From a virus: a stretch of 31,109 nucleotides of DNA. The position numbers and the translations under genes were made by a program. The stretch lies in IMG/VR virus record IMGVR_UViG_3300007511_000087, positions 1 to 31,109 of that record; one strand, written 5' to 3'. Numbering within the stretch: position 1 is the stretch's first letter; each line of letters begins with the position of its first letter. The notes under the pieces were generated by a model. The model was not told the origin of the DNA. It searched no databases and saw only the letters and a program-made list of their open reading frames with translations. Below, one piece after another: positions 1-7,154 of the stretch.

Positions 1-560
1 ATCTTCGTACGTATAGTTGCTGCCGATGTGTATCGTAGTTGTGCTGTCATACTTCTCCAGAATCTTGCTAGTCTGTCAGTTTGGTAGTAACCTAACTCAC
101 TACCATGTTGTGCCTCAAACTCTTTCTTATACTCCTCGTTGATTTCCAACAACACAAGATTGTTTGTTTCCAACCAATCACGTAGTTGGTCTTTCAACAA
201 TGTCTCTCTGAATTTTCTATCTATTGAATTCTTTAATGATTCAACACCTGTCATTATACGTTCAACCTCTTGGTCATCACATATCTTGACAACACATTCA
301 GAACCAACCAGTAGTCGTTCACCTAACTCATTGTTGATGAAGTACTGGTATTTCAAATGCTTGTGACCACAACACTCACAGTCTTTACTAGACTTTCTAT
401 CTAACTTCATGTTCTCTAACAACCATGTACCTGATAGTCTTACACCAGCTACTCGTGTTGCATATGGTTTCACTATTCTTTCTCCACCTACATTCATAGA
501 GTGAACCTCTCCTTGTTGTAGTTTCAATGTTTTAAACAGATCACGATAATAATTATTCAT
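1..560 (-). CDS. Zinc-ribbon-like viral protein, 3' end missing
   Basis: An open frame reads leftwards from ATG at 560 to the window edge with no stop, giving 186 residues of a truncated gene. It begins MNNYYRDLFKTLK. A CxCCGH cluster near residue 60 is followed by KYQYFINNELGERLLVGSECVVK, here split as KYQYFINN then a GERLLVGSEC block. This layout (CxxCG, a hydrophobic strand, then VGSEC) occurs in many uncharacterised phage proteins and suggests a treble-clef or zinc-ribbon fold; that is family recall, not a search result. The rest is charged and helical. The start lies two bases after the stop of the VWA gene, so it should be the third gene of that transcript. Function unknown. Confidence 0.75.
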   Translation of the reverse strand, partial: MNNYYRDLFKTLKLQQGEVHSMNVGGERIVKPYATRVAGVRLSGTWLLENMKLDRKSSKDCECCGHKHLKYQYFINNELGERLLVGSECVVKICDDQEVERIMTGVESLKNSIDRKFRETLLKDQLRDWLETNNLVLLEINEEYKKEFEAQHGSELGYYQTDRLARFWRSMTAQLRYTSAATIRTK

Positions 561-562
561 GT

Positions 563-2788
563 CTATCTTCTCTTCATTGTATCTATTACTTGTTGTCTGA
601 ATTTCTTCAACACTATACCTTCAGCTTGTTGTGCGTTTTTGACATATACTATGTTCTTCTTGAATACTTCTGTCAATTGTCTTCGTCCTAGACCAGAAGT
701 TGATATACCTAATGCAAATGAGTTCTTGCATAATCTATTCAGTTTGGTAAACTCTTTTCTTGCCATTCTCACTAGGATTTTATCATCTATTGCAGCCCTA
801 CTAACAGGGTCAAAGTATTGTGGATGTCCATCAGTTAACATGATGAATAGTTTCTTACCATTACCACTGTTTGTTATCTCTTGTCTTGCATATCTTAGTG
901 CTTCATGTGTTGGTGTGTATACGTAGTGACTGTCTATACCAATATGTCTACACTCGGATAGTTTTCTGATAGGTGTTATACATACATCTCCATCTCTACC
1001 TGCTGACCATACATTTGCTATCAATTGTACGTGTGGTAATCCTTCTATTGATTTGAACATTGTTGCAATCATTCTTCTACAGATATTTATACGGTCATCA
1101 TATCTCATAGAACCTGAACCATCTATAGATACTATTACTTTGAGACCACGTTGAGGTTCTTCACCTATCATAAACTCACCATAACCTCGTTGTTTTCTTG
1201 CTATGTATGATTCAGTATCTACTTCCATGCCATTCTCTGTTACTTTTGTAACTCTACTTGCAACAATCTTGTCGAATGTTTTCTTTAGATATCTTGTAGC
1301 TGTTGCATTAAGGTCGGTTATCTCACCCACTTCTCTGTTCTGGTAATTACTATCTACTAGGATATGTGCTGGTTTCTCTGGTTCTTCTAGTTCTTGTAGT
1401 TTTGATAGTATGTTGCTTATCTCTCTACGTGCTGTTGCCTTGCTCTTCTCATTAGTTAGTCCACCAGCTTTTAGTTTTTCCATTACCTCTTCCAGTTCTG
1501 CTTTATTCTCATGTGAACAAGCCTCATGATTACCAGTTGGATTCTTAGCAAATTCACTATTACCTTTCTCAATCATAGTGTTAGCTGAACCATTTAGTTC
1601 TGATCTTATTCTTTCTCTTGCACTTCCATGTTCTGTTTCTTTCCTCTCTAATTCTTCCACTCTTTTTCTTTTGGTCTCCCATTCTTTATTGGTGGTAGAC
1701 ATTTCTCTCTTCATCTTGTTCACACTTCTAGTTAGTTGTTGCTCACGTTTCTTTGCCTGTTCCATTTGTTTCTTGTCCATACCTTGAAGTTTCTCTATTG
1801 CTTTGAACTTATTAATCCTTGACTCCACCTCTACGACTGCTTTGTCTGGTGCTTGTTTTATCTCTTGTTTTAGTTTTTGCAATTCCTCTTGTTCGTTCTT
1901 TCCAAATCCACCATTGGCTATTGCATTATAGTTGTCCATTACTTTCTTCATGTTTTCTTTCAGTTGTTTTTCAATCCACTCGTCAATGTCTTTACGTAGT
2001 TTGTGAACCTCAATGATTGCTCCAAACTTATCTGTGTATTCTACATTCTTTATTGCATCATGGTACACATGTTCTACGTCAAACATTGATGGATGAGTGA
2101 ATCTAACTGCAAGTAGTTTATCAACTGGTGATTCAAATGTTTGACAAGTAGAGGCAAGGTTCTGCCTTAACTCTTTAAACATTCCCTTAGTTGACAACCA
2201 TACTCTGCTAGTTAATGATTCAATCCTCTGGTCTTCTAACACATTAAAGACTGTCATGTATGTACTACGTGCAAATCCTTTATGTGATTCAAGTAATCTA
2301 TTGAACCTCTCGAATAGTATTGGGTCAGGCAAAATCTCTCTACCTTTCTTGTCCTTGAATACTATCTGTTCTTTACCATCAACGACAGCTAACATACCTA
2401 ACTCTTTCCATCTCTTTACTACGTAACTATTACCATAGTCTCTACAGATTGTCATACCATTAGATACAAAACTCTCCCACAATGCATGTCCTTGCTCGTG
2501 GTAGTAAGCTGATTTCATATCAACTTCTTTAAGAGGTGGGTCAGTTAGATTGATAACGTATTCAATCTTAGCCTTCTCAGTTGCAAACTCTCCTTGACCA
2601 TTGTTATGTATAGAATTTGGTTCTCTAGTATATGTGATTGCTATCTTCTTACCAGTTATCTTCTCAACAATATGTTTTCTCTTCTCGTAGTAATCTTTGT
2701 CTGTGAAGTATTCAGAAAAAGGAACGAAGAAGGGATTAGGTGTTGCCTCCTCCCATTCTCCTTTAGATATATTGTATATCCATTTCAT
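563..2788 (-). CDS. CobT-like VWA-domain protein with N-terminal HExxH motif
   Basis: This 741-residue protein ends in a von Willebrand A domain: the MIDAS motif DGSGS is at 556-560, a conserved threonine lies in YTPTHEA near 625, and LTDGHP is at 651-656. The N-terminal part has HEQGH at 97-101 and NVLEDQRIE ending at 190, the arrangement of gluzincin-type metallopeptidases; CobT and DUF2201-like proteins carry related helices. Residues about 295-470 are Lys/Glu-rich and probably coiled coil. VWA proteins of this kind act with a MoxR/CobS-type AAA+ ATPase, and that gene lies directly upstream. AGGAGG (2798-2803 on this strand) overlaps the ATPase stop and supports the ATG at 2788. True cobaltochelatase activity is not indicated, since no CobN is present. 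A protein-remodelling or proteolytic role is inference. Confidence 0.85.
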   Translation of the reverse strand: MKWIYNISKGEWEEATPNPFFVPFSEYFTDKDYYEKRKHIVEKITGKKIAITYTREPNSIHNNGQGEFATEKAKIEYVINLTDPPLKEVDMKSAYYHEQGHALWESFVSNGMTICRDYGNSYVVKRWKELGMLAVVDGKEQIVFKDKKGREILPDPILFERFNRLLESHKGFARSTYMTVFNVLEDQRIESLTSRVWLSTKGMFKELRQNLASTCQTFESPVDKLLAVRFTHPSMFDVEHVYHDAIKNVEYTDKFGAIIEVHKLRKDIDEWIEKQLKENMKKVMDNYNAIANGGFGKNEQEELQKLKQEIKQAPDKAVVEVESRINKFKAIEKLQGMDKKQMEQAKKREQQLTRSVNKMKREMSTTNKEWETKRKRVEELERKETEHGSARERIRSELNGSANTMIEKGNSEFAKNPTGNHEACSHENKAELEEVMEKLKAGGLTNEKSKATARREISNILSKLQELEEPEKPAHILVDSNYQNREVGEITDLNATATRYLKKTFDKIVASRVTKVTENGMEVDTESYIARKQRGYGEFMIGEEPQRGLKVIVSIDGSGSMRYDDRINICRRMIATMFKSIEGLPHVQLIANVWSAGRDGDVCITPIRKLSECRHIGIDSHYVYTPTHEALRYARQEITNSGNGKKLFIMLTDGHPQYFDPVSRAAIDDKILVRMARKEFTKLNRLCKNSFALGISTSGLGRRQLTEVFKKNIVYVKNAQQAEGIVLKKFRQQVIDTMKRR

Positions 2789-2801
2789 TTCTTAGTACCT
2801 C

Positions 2802-3926
2802 CTAGTTCTCTGACCAATCAAACGTGTCGTTGATTGATTGTTGTATGAGTTCACGTTCTGTTGAATCACTGTACCTGATTAGTACTGTCTTATCTAATGT
2901 CTTACGCAACACAGTTAATGCATCTGCATTTTGTTTTGGGTCATTAAATATACGGTACACTTCACAGAAGTCTTTGAGGTCTCTCACTGTCAAGACATAC
3001 TCTACGTCACCCTTGGTTCTATAGTTGTATGTGTCTGTTGCTAGTTGCGTGATTCCTTGTTTAGCATCGTCTGGTACTCCAGTCCAATCAACAATCTGTT
3101 CTAGATGTTCTTGTGATGGGTAATCCCAGATGTCTCCAACAAATCTACTTCTCAAATCCTCGTTCAATTCTTGGACACCTGAATAAGTAGATGGGTTTTG
3201 TGTTGCCACAACAATTAGTCTTGCATCTCCTACTCTAAACATATGACCATTAGCTGACAAACATCTACGTGCATCAAGTAATGAGTTCAACATCTTCTGT
3301 AGTTCTGGTTCTAATGCATTCAACTCATCTAGATATAGTACTGCAACACCATCTCTTAATGCAGATTGAATTGCCTCTATTAAAATACCAGCAACGAAGA
3401 TTGATATCTCTTTACCATTCTCATCAACACTTAGTTGGTATCTACCTCGTAGGTCTCCCTCTCTTAAACCACTACTACATGAGATTGATATGATATTACA
3501 TTTACCATAAGTTTCTTTCAATAGAGTAGCTAGTTCATAAGCAAGAGTTGTTTTACCTGTACCTTTTCCAGCCTCGATTAGAATGTTAGGTATCTCTTTG
3601 TTCTGTGCAATGTCTAATATATCTTGCAACTCACTCTTGGTCTCAACGTACTCACCTAATCTAACAGGTTCGTATTGGTCAAACGCAATAGGAGCGAAAG
3701 GTATCTTAGTAGTTAGTTCTTCGACAGGTTGGTACTTTGCCATTGTTGGTTTGGTTGCCTTCTTTACTACGTTAGGTGATTGTTTCATAAGTTTATCTAG
3801 TAAGTCTAGGAACTCATCGTTTCTTACAATCTCTACGTAATTCTTCTTAGTAACAGAGTTTTGTGCAAGGTCTCGTGCCTTGTTAGTTAGTTGTTCTTTA
3901 ATATCTTCTCGGTTCATTTTACTCAC
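2802..3926 (-). CDS. CobS/MoxR-type AAA+ ATPase
   Basis: A 374-residue AAA+ ATPase. The Walker A motif is EAGKGTGKT at 118-126, Walker B is VLYLDEL at 195-201, sensor 1 is VVATQNP at 239-245, and the arginine-finger region RSRF is at 259-262. This matches the MoxR/CobS clade, which pairs with VWA proteins to remodel partners using ATP. About 100 residues of helical N-terminus precede the ATPase core. The longest frame uses GTG at 3926; an ATG at 3917 would give 371 residues. The VWA gene follows 13 bases downstream, so the two should be co-expressed and act as a complex. CobS-like genes are known from cyanophages and from viruses assigned to marine Thaumarchaeota. The substrate is unknown. 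Confidence 0.9.
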   Translation of the reverse strand: MSKMNREDIKEQLTNKARDLAQNSVTKKNYVEIVRNDEFLDLLDKLMKQSPNVVKKATKPTMAKYQPVEELTTKIPFAPIAFDQYEPVRLGEYVETKSELQDILDIAQNKEIPNILIEAGKGTGKTTLAYELATLLKETYGKCNIISISCSSGLREGDLRGRYQLSVDENGKEISIFVAGILIEAIQSALRDGVAVLYLDELNALEPELQKMLNSLLDARRCLSANGHMFRVGDARLIVVATQNPSTYSGVQELNEDLRSRFVGDIWDYPSQEHLEQIVDWTGVPDDAKQGITQLATDTYNYRTKGDVEYVLTVRDLKDFCEVYRIFNDPKQNADALTVLRKTLDKTVLIRYSDSTERELIQQSINDTFDWSEN

Positions 3927-3953
3927 CGAATATAATTAGTTAGGTTATACTAT

Positions 3954-4007
3954 TCAGTAAGCCACCACTCCTCTCGTATCATTTGTATGTGCAATTGTTT
4001 TTGCCAT
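3954..4007 (-). CDS. Possible 17-residue leader peptide
   Basis: A 17-codon frame (MAKTIAHTNDTRGVVAY, stop TGA) begins 28 bases after a strong TATA box. It ends 27 bases before the GTG of the AAA+ ATPase gene. The transcript from that promoter would be leaderless and start on this ATG, so the peptide would be the first thing translated. It shares the opening MAKT with the 104-aa protein at 6106, which follows an identical promoter box. It could be a leader peptide, a remnant of a duplicated gene start, or chance. The frame is too short for coding statistics. Confidence 0.35.
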   Translation of the reverse strand: MAKTIAHTNDTRGVVAY

Positions 4008-4030
4008 GCCCAGAATTATATAGGTTGCCC

Positions 4031-4048
4031 AATATAAATGTTGGTGTT
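4031..4048 (-). promoter_or_regulatory. Promoter box of the ATPase/VWA operon
   Basis: Read on the minus strand this is AACACCAACATTTATATT. The TATA core TTTATATT is centred about 28 bases upstream of the ATG at 4007. All 18 bases are repeated exactly at 6128-6145 in front of another minus-strand gene. Confidence 0.65.
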
Positions 4049-4064
4049 GTATTAGATATTACAT

Positions 4065-4361
4065 CTAACTCTTATCTACCTTACATTCTTTAATGTATTC
4101 TTCGAGTTGTTTGTCGGTCATCTTATGTTTCTTACGTATCTCTACTTCTTCAGGTGTAAGTACAAGCTTTGGCTCTACATATTTCGGCATCTTATCTACC
4201 TTCTTTACTGTAGGTTTCTTCTTCACATTAGCATCGAAAGCTATAATGTTTTGGCATTTGTCACAATAAAAGATATTGATACGTAGTGGTGTTGATAACT
4301 CAGCTACAACAGTAGTAGTGCCAAGGTATCTAAACTTACTACCACAGAATGAACAGGGCAT
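4065..4361 (-). CDS. Small zinc-ribbon protein (98 aa)
   Basis: A 98-residue protein of unknown function. It has CxxC pairs at C3/C6 (PCSFCG) and C33/C36 (YCDKC), which together form a typical four-cysteine zinc ribbon over the first 40 residues. The remainder is Lys/Glu-rich, with a likely helix and a TPEEVEIRKKHKMTDKQ segment. It is the last gene of a three-gene transcript, starting two bases after the stop of the 47-aa zinc-ribbon gene. A nucleic-acid or protein-binding adaptor role is plausible for such ribbons but is inference. Confidence 0.8.
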   Translation of the reverse strand: MPCSFCGSKFRYLGTTTVVAELSTPLRINIFYCDKCQNIIAFDANVKKKPTVKKVDKMPKYVEPKLVLTPEEVEIRKKHKMTDKQLEEYIKECKVDKS

Positions 4362-4363
4362 TG

Positions 4364-4507
4364 TTAACTACCGTCGTAGTGGTGGGTCTTACAGTATATC
4401 ATGAAAGCTTCGTACTCTCCACAACGAGGACAGATTGGTGAACCATCCTCTCTAGATTGTGCTGGTCTTTCTGTGTATGTCTCGTGACATTTATAACACT
4501 TGTTCAT
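4364..4507 (-). CDS. Mini zinc-ribbon protein (47 aa)
   Basis: A 47-residue frame starting MNKCYKCHETY. It has CYKC at residues 4-7 and CPRCGEYEAF about 25 residues later, a complete four-cysteine zinc ribbon, and ends CKTHHYDGS. The ATG overlaps the TGA of the preceding 137-aa gene as ATGA, a classic translational-coupling junction. Only two bases separate its stop from the next start. This tight packing and the regular cysteine spacing argue that it is real despite its length. Function unknown. Confidence 0.75.
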   Translation of the reverse strand: MNKCYKCHETYTERPAQSREDGSPICPRCGEYEAFMIYCKTHHYDGS

Positions 4508-4920
4508 CACTCTTCATCCTCCCATCGTGTCTTTCTTACTAACTCGTCAGTCATTTGTTGAGCAAGTCTCCTCATCTGTGCCTCTTTCGCTGGTGATAGT
4601 TTGGGTAGTATCTTATCCATTGCCTCAATGTCTATGAGTTTCTCGATAAAATCTGGGTACTTCAATGCTACCATACCTAAGATGTTCTTCTTCATCATCA
4701 TTACATTATCTATGTCCATTACGTGTAGTAATTCCTTAACATATTTAATACTAACATTGATTTCTTTGTGCGTCTTAACTAACACATGCTTTAGGAACTG
4801 GTCGAACTCTTCCTTATCAGTGTTACCTTGCATTTGCCACAAGTCACGTAGTAAATCTGTGTATGCAAATATCATTCCAGATTCTACGATGTCTTCGACA
4901 CCTCTGAATTGTTCTGTCAT
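4507..4920 (-). CDS. Unknown helical protein (137 aa)
   Basis: I do not recognise this 137-residue protein. It is almost wholly helical and charged, with methionine-rich stretches (DNVMMMKKN), no cysteine and no membrane segment. It ends WEDEE. It is the first gene of a transcript with two zinc-ribbon genes. A TATA box (minus-strand TTAATATAC, 4943-4951) lies about 27 bases upstream of the ATG, so the message is probably leaderless. The acidic end and all-alpha character would fit an interaction partner for the zinc-ribbon proteins; that is inference. Confidence 0.8.
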   Translation of the reverse strand: MTEQFRGVEDIVESGMIFAYTDLLRDLWQMQGNTDKEEFDQFLKHVLVKTHKEINVSIKYVKELLHVMDIDNVMMMKKNILGMVALKYPDFIEKLIDIEAMDKILPKLSPAKEAQMRRLAQQMTDELVRKTRWEDEE

Positions 4921-4942
4921 AGTATATCGTGTAGATATTATA

Positions 4943-4951
4943 GTATATTAA
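4943..4951 (-). promoter_or_regulatory. TATA box of the 137-aa gene operon
   Basis: Minus-strand TTAATATAC lies about 27 bases upstream of the ATG at 4920, the spacing seen for leaderless genes throughout the window. Confidence 0.5.
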
Positions 4952-4964
4952 CCTAATCTATAGA

Positions 4965-5096
4965 CTACCACCATTCTCCTTTAAGGAACGTGATACATTG
5001 TATGCATTCATCCTTTCTGCCTACTACTGTAGCTACAGGGATTAGTACGTTAATCAAAAAAGGAAGGAAGGTGTTTCCACCCTCCAATTCTAACAA
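4965..5096 (-). CDS. Possible 43-aa CxxC protein, TTG start
   Basis: A 43-residue frame beginning at TTG 5096 and ending in CIQCITFLKGEWW before TAG. It starts inside the last codons of the 228-aa gene (7-base overlap). A GAGGAGGG ribosome site lies about six bases before the TTG. The CxxC pair, hydrophobic middle (LPFLINVLIPVATVV) and coupled start favour a real gene. The lack of an ATG and the short length argue against it. It would be the last gene of the 6106-4965 transcript. Confidence 0.4.
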   Translation of the reverse strand: MLELEGGNTFLPFLINVLIPVATVVGRKDECIQCITFLKGEWW

Positions 5097-5776
5097 GAGA
5101 TACCCTCCTCGTAGTTAACCCAACCAAACTTGCACCTCTTACAATACCAGTGGTTTGTCTTATCTACTTCGAGCATTTTATCGTACTCTTTATCCTCACG
5201 AGTAATGATTCTCTTTACTCCTTTGGTACAGTCACCGAATCCACACCCTATACTATGTGTAGAGATTGACAAATTCTCTACGAGTCTGGATTTAAACTCT
5301 TGAATCTCTTCCTTAAGAGATGAGGCAAGAGACCATTTGTTGTTCTCGTCTACTAGATACAAGAAGTCTATCTCTTGAATCTTTTCCATGTCTATCTCTT
5401 CCAGTTCAGGAAGACCCATAGATAGTAGTGGGTTTCGTACACGATACTCATTGAATGCTCGTATCTCCTTGTTGATTTTGAGCAACTCTTCCTTACGAGC
5501 ATAGACTATTTGCTGGGAGTAATCAGATACTAACACTGATTCTAAGAACTTATGTACTCTACTCTCTAGTCTATAAAGACGTAGTAGTCGAGTCTTATTC
5601 TTGGTCACAAACTTTATGCTGTGTAAGTCTGGGATTCCCATTAACTTACGAGCTAGTTCTCGTGCCTCCTTCACTTGTCTATACTTCGTAGAACTAGAGA
5701 CCTCTTTACGTATATCCTCTAGGGTTGAGGTAGGTTCTCCTACAAAGTCACTCTTCACACGTTTCTTGTTTTTCAT
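5090..5776 (-). CDS. Unknown protein with C-terminal zinc ribbon (228 aa)
   Basis: A 228-residue protein not recognised from sequence. The first 175 residues are charged and helical, including a long Arg/Lys-rich stretch around 50-100. The C-terminal 51 residues hold CGFGDC (C178, C183) and WYCKRC (C212, C215), with a final C228, a zinc-ribbon arrangement with a long intervening loop. An AGGAGG site (5783-5788 on this strand) sits seven bases before the ATG, right after the stop of the 104-aa gene, so the two are in one operon. The basic helical region plus zinc ribbon suggests nucleic-acid binding (inference). Confidence 0.8.
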   Translation of the reverse strand: MKNKKRVKSDFVGEPTSTLEDIRKEVSSSTKYRQVKEARELARKLMGIPDLHSIKFVTKNKTRLLRLYRLESRVHKFLESVLVSDYSQQIVYARKEELLKINKEIRAFNEYRVRNPLLSMGLPELEEIDMEKIQEIDFLYLVDENNKWSLASSLKEEIQEFKSRLVENLSISTHSIGCGFGDCTKGVKRIITREDKEYDKMLEVDKTNHWYCKRCKFGWVNYEEGISC

Positions 5777-5791
5777 GTGTTTCCTCCTAGT

Positions 5792-6106
5792 TTATTCAAC
5801 TAGTTGAGGCACATTAGTACGTATTAGTGTTGGTTTCACACCCATTCTAGCTAGCTTTCCTATCACTAGTGGGTCACTAATAGTAAACGTTTTAGTGTTT
5901 CTATCATATCTTAAGAGTCTGGTTGCCCTTAGTATCGCATAATCAGAGGTGGTCAATCCTCTAACTCTTACGAACCAGTCTCTTTGTGGCATGACTATAC
6001 TAATAGTACATTTACCACTCTTAGTACCGTCTAGAAGTACCTCAAACATCCCTCTAGCTATAGTACTAACTCTGTAAGACCATTTCGGATTCTTGGTTTT
6101 TGCCAT
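5792..6106 (-). CDS. Unknown basic protein (104 aa)
   Basis: A 104-residue basic protein (MAKTKNPKWSYRVS...) with alternating beta-like segments (GMFEVLLDG, CTISIVM, WFVRVRG) followed by a helix and a second beta/turn region. No cysteine ribbon and no membrane segment are seen. It is the first gene of its transcript, starting about 25 bases after a TATA box whose surrounding 18 bases are identical to the promoter of the ATPase operon. It is therefore probably controlled together with that operon. Function unknown; a small DNA-binding protein is possible from the charge. Confidence 0.8.
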   Translation of the reverse strand: MAKTKNPKWSYRVSTIARGMFEVLLDGTKSGKCTISIVMPQRDWFVRVRGLTTSDYAILRATRLLRYDRNTKTFTISDPLVIGKLARMGVKPTLIRTNVPQLVE

Positions 6107-6127
6107 GGTGGGTCTATGTGAGGTGGT

Positions 6128-6145
6128 AATATAAATGTTGGTGTT
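6128..6145 (-). promoter_or_regulatory. Second copy of the 18-base promoter box
   Basis: Minus-strand AACACCAACATTTATATT, identical to 4031-4048, with its TATA core centred about 25 bases upstream of the ATG at 6106. A TATTAG hexamer also lies a few bases beyond the box at both sites. Confidence 0.65.
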
Positions 6146-6493
6146 CTCCTATTAGTTACGGTATACATATCATATAATAATAATAGTAATAGACATAGTA
6201 ATAGTAGTAGTAGTAGTTATTCGTTAGAGTAATTGGCATAGATTCGAGTGTTTTGATTCGTAGTATACTATCGAAATACGTGACGACGTAGGCGTAATAT
6301 AAGTCTATCGATTTATCGTAGATACAACTACGGTCGACGTGTATAGTATTAGTTCCTTATACCATCAATATACGAATCGTATAGTAATAGTAATAGCATA
6401 ACGAACAGTATACGTAGTAGTCTATCGAACGACTATCGAGTAGTATCGAACGATATCGACGACGATCGAATGGTGTAGGTGCCACACGACGTT

Positions 6494-6507
6494 CTATCGA
6501 ACGATAG
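6494..6507. repeat. Short inverted repeat CTATCG-AA-CGATAG
   Basis: A perfect 6-base inverted repeat around two A residues, built from one of the three TATCGAACGA copies. As duplex DNA it would suit a dimeric DNA-binding protein; the loop is too small for a good RNA hairpin. Confidence 0.5.
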
Positions 6508-6558
6508 ACGAACGTTTATATAGGGTATCGTCGTACTATCGATCGACTACGATCGTTC

Positions 6559-6650
6559 TACGATCGACGTTTATTTTTTATTTTTTTATTCGTTCGACGA
6601 TCGATCGACGTGTACAAAAAATTATTTTTTTTACGACGATCGACGTGTAC
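6559..6650. repeat. Iteron-like repeats alternating with A/T tracts
   Basis: The word ATCGACGT recurs at the end of each of three blocks: 6559-6570, 6591-6615 and 6633-6650. The last two share the exact 14-mer CGATCGACGTGTAC (6602-6615 and 6637-6650). Between the blocks lie nearly pure A/T tracts at 6571-6590 and 6616-6632. This direct-repeat array with easily melted spacers is the strongest origin-like element in the window. Confidence 0.55.
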
Positions 6651-6744
6651 AGATTCACCATTAATACACGACGACGAGTCGATATAGGGATATAACACAA
6701 TGTCCAATCTGTCGTGCCAGTCATGACAAATCAGACAATACCAT

Positions 6745-6755
6745 GATATATATAT
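6745..6755 (+). promoter_or_regulatory. TATA box of the 115-aa gene
   Basis: GATATATATAT is centred about 28 bases before ATG 6778. It overlaps the upstream ATG at 6754, which therefore cannot lie in a normal transcript and is unlikely to be the start. Confidence 0.55.
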
Positions 6756-6762
6756 GATGAAG

Positions 6763-6775
6763 ATCGATAATCGAT
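6763..6775. promoter_or_regulatory. Operator-like double ATCGAT
   Basis: Two ATCGAT palindromes separated by one A lie between the TATA box and the start codon, over the expected transcription start. A protein bound here would block initiation. The motif matches the CGAT-rich words of the neighbouring gene-free region, so one protein could bind both. Confidence 0.4.
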
Positions 6776-6777
6776 TA

Positions 6778-7125
6778 ATGACAGATGTTAAGACAATCGC
6801 CAAAAAGTTAGAGAATCTATCAAGCGATGTAGAATCACACGATTCAAACATTATCGCAGATTTGAATAACTTGAAAGGTGAAGTTTTGAACCTTCAGACA
6901 TCGACCACAAAATCGAAAGGTAAATCGATTAAAGTCGATGCCAAGAATCTTGAGTCCATCGTGGAATTCATGAGAGACGAAGGTATCATTGAGAGAAAAC
7001 AACTCAATTCAAAACACCCAGAGACCGACGTAATAGACCGAGAGCAATTGGTTGCATTCTTACGAAAAGCAACAAAAGATGATTGGCAATGTTCACGTAT
7101 CGGTACGATGTTTGTAGCTGAATAA
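6778..7125 (+). CDS. Coiled-coil protein beside the CGAT-rich region (115 aa)
   Basis: I take ATG 6778 as the start (MTDVKTIAKKLENL...), because a TATA box sits about 28 bases upstream; an ATG at 6754 overlaps that box. The 115 residues form an N-terminal heptad-like helix (LENLSSDVESHDSNIIADLNN then LKGEVLNL), a Lys-rich linker, and a C-terminal helical domain ending in KDDWQCSRIGTMFVAE. It is the only plus-strand gene between two minus-strand operons. Its codons and flanks are rich in ATCGA/CGAT words, like the gene-free region just upstream. A role in binding those repeats, as an origin, partition or autorepressor protein, is suggested by position only. No family was recognised. Confidence 0.75.
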   Translation: MTDVKTIAKKLENLSSDVESHDSNIIADLNNLKGEVLNLQTSTTKSKGKSIKVDAKNLESIVEFMRDEGIIERKQLNSKHPETDVIDREQLVAFLRKATKDDWQCSRIGTMFVAE

Positions 7126-7154
7126 ATCGACGACGATTTACGAAACTCAAACAA

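Larger units (their letters stand above)
6107..6777. other. Gene-free CGAT/TCGA-rich region, possible origin or centromere
   Basis: No convincing gene is visible in these 671 bases. The left part (about 6170-6222) is trinucleotide-like, with many TAA, TAG and TAATAG units. From about 6240 onward the DNA is crowded with TCGA, CGAT and ACGA words that are much rarer elsewhere in this AT-rich window. TATCGAACGA occurs three times (6423, 6444, 6495). TCGACGTGTA occurs three times (6334, 6605, 6640). Between 6559 and 6650, repeats alternate with two A/T tracts. Such iteron plus AT-tract layouts are typical of replication origins or partition sites, but nothing here proves either role. A TATA-like GTTTATATA at about 6514 has no start codon after it. 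Confidence 0.55.

Noticed and set aside
139-366. Plus-strand open frame near the left edge
   Set aside because: The minus strand is open across the whole stretch with a better protein pattern (cysteine cluster, coupled start), so the plus frame is a shadow.
6514-6545. TATA-like box followed by a possible small RNA
   Set aside because: GTTTATATA is present and T-rich tracts follow, but no start codon or stable RNA structure is evident; a small RNA cannot be supported from sequence alone.
6170-6650. CRISPR array
   Set aside because: The repeats are short and irregularly spaced, with no constant spacer length and no cas gene.
6558-6851. Minus-strand frame over the CGAT-rich region
   Set aside because: It crosses the repeat field and the promoter of the 115-aa gene, has an implausible composition and no promoter or ribosome site.
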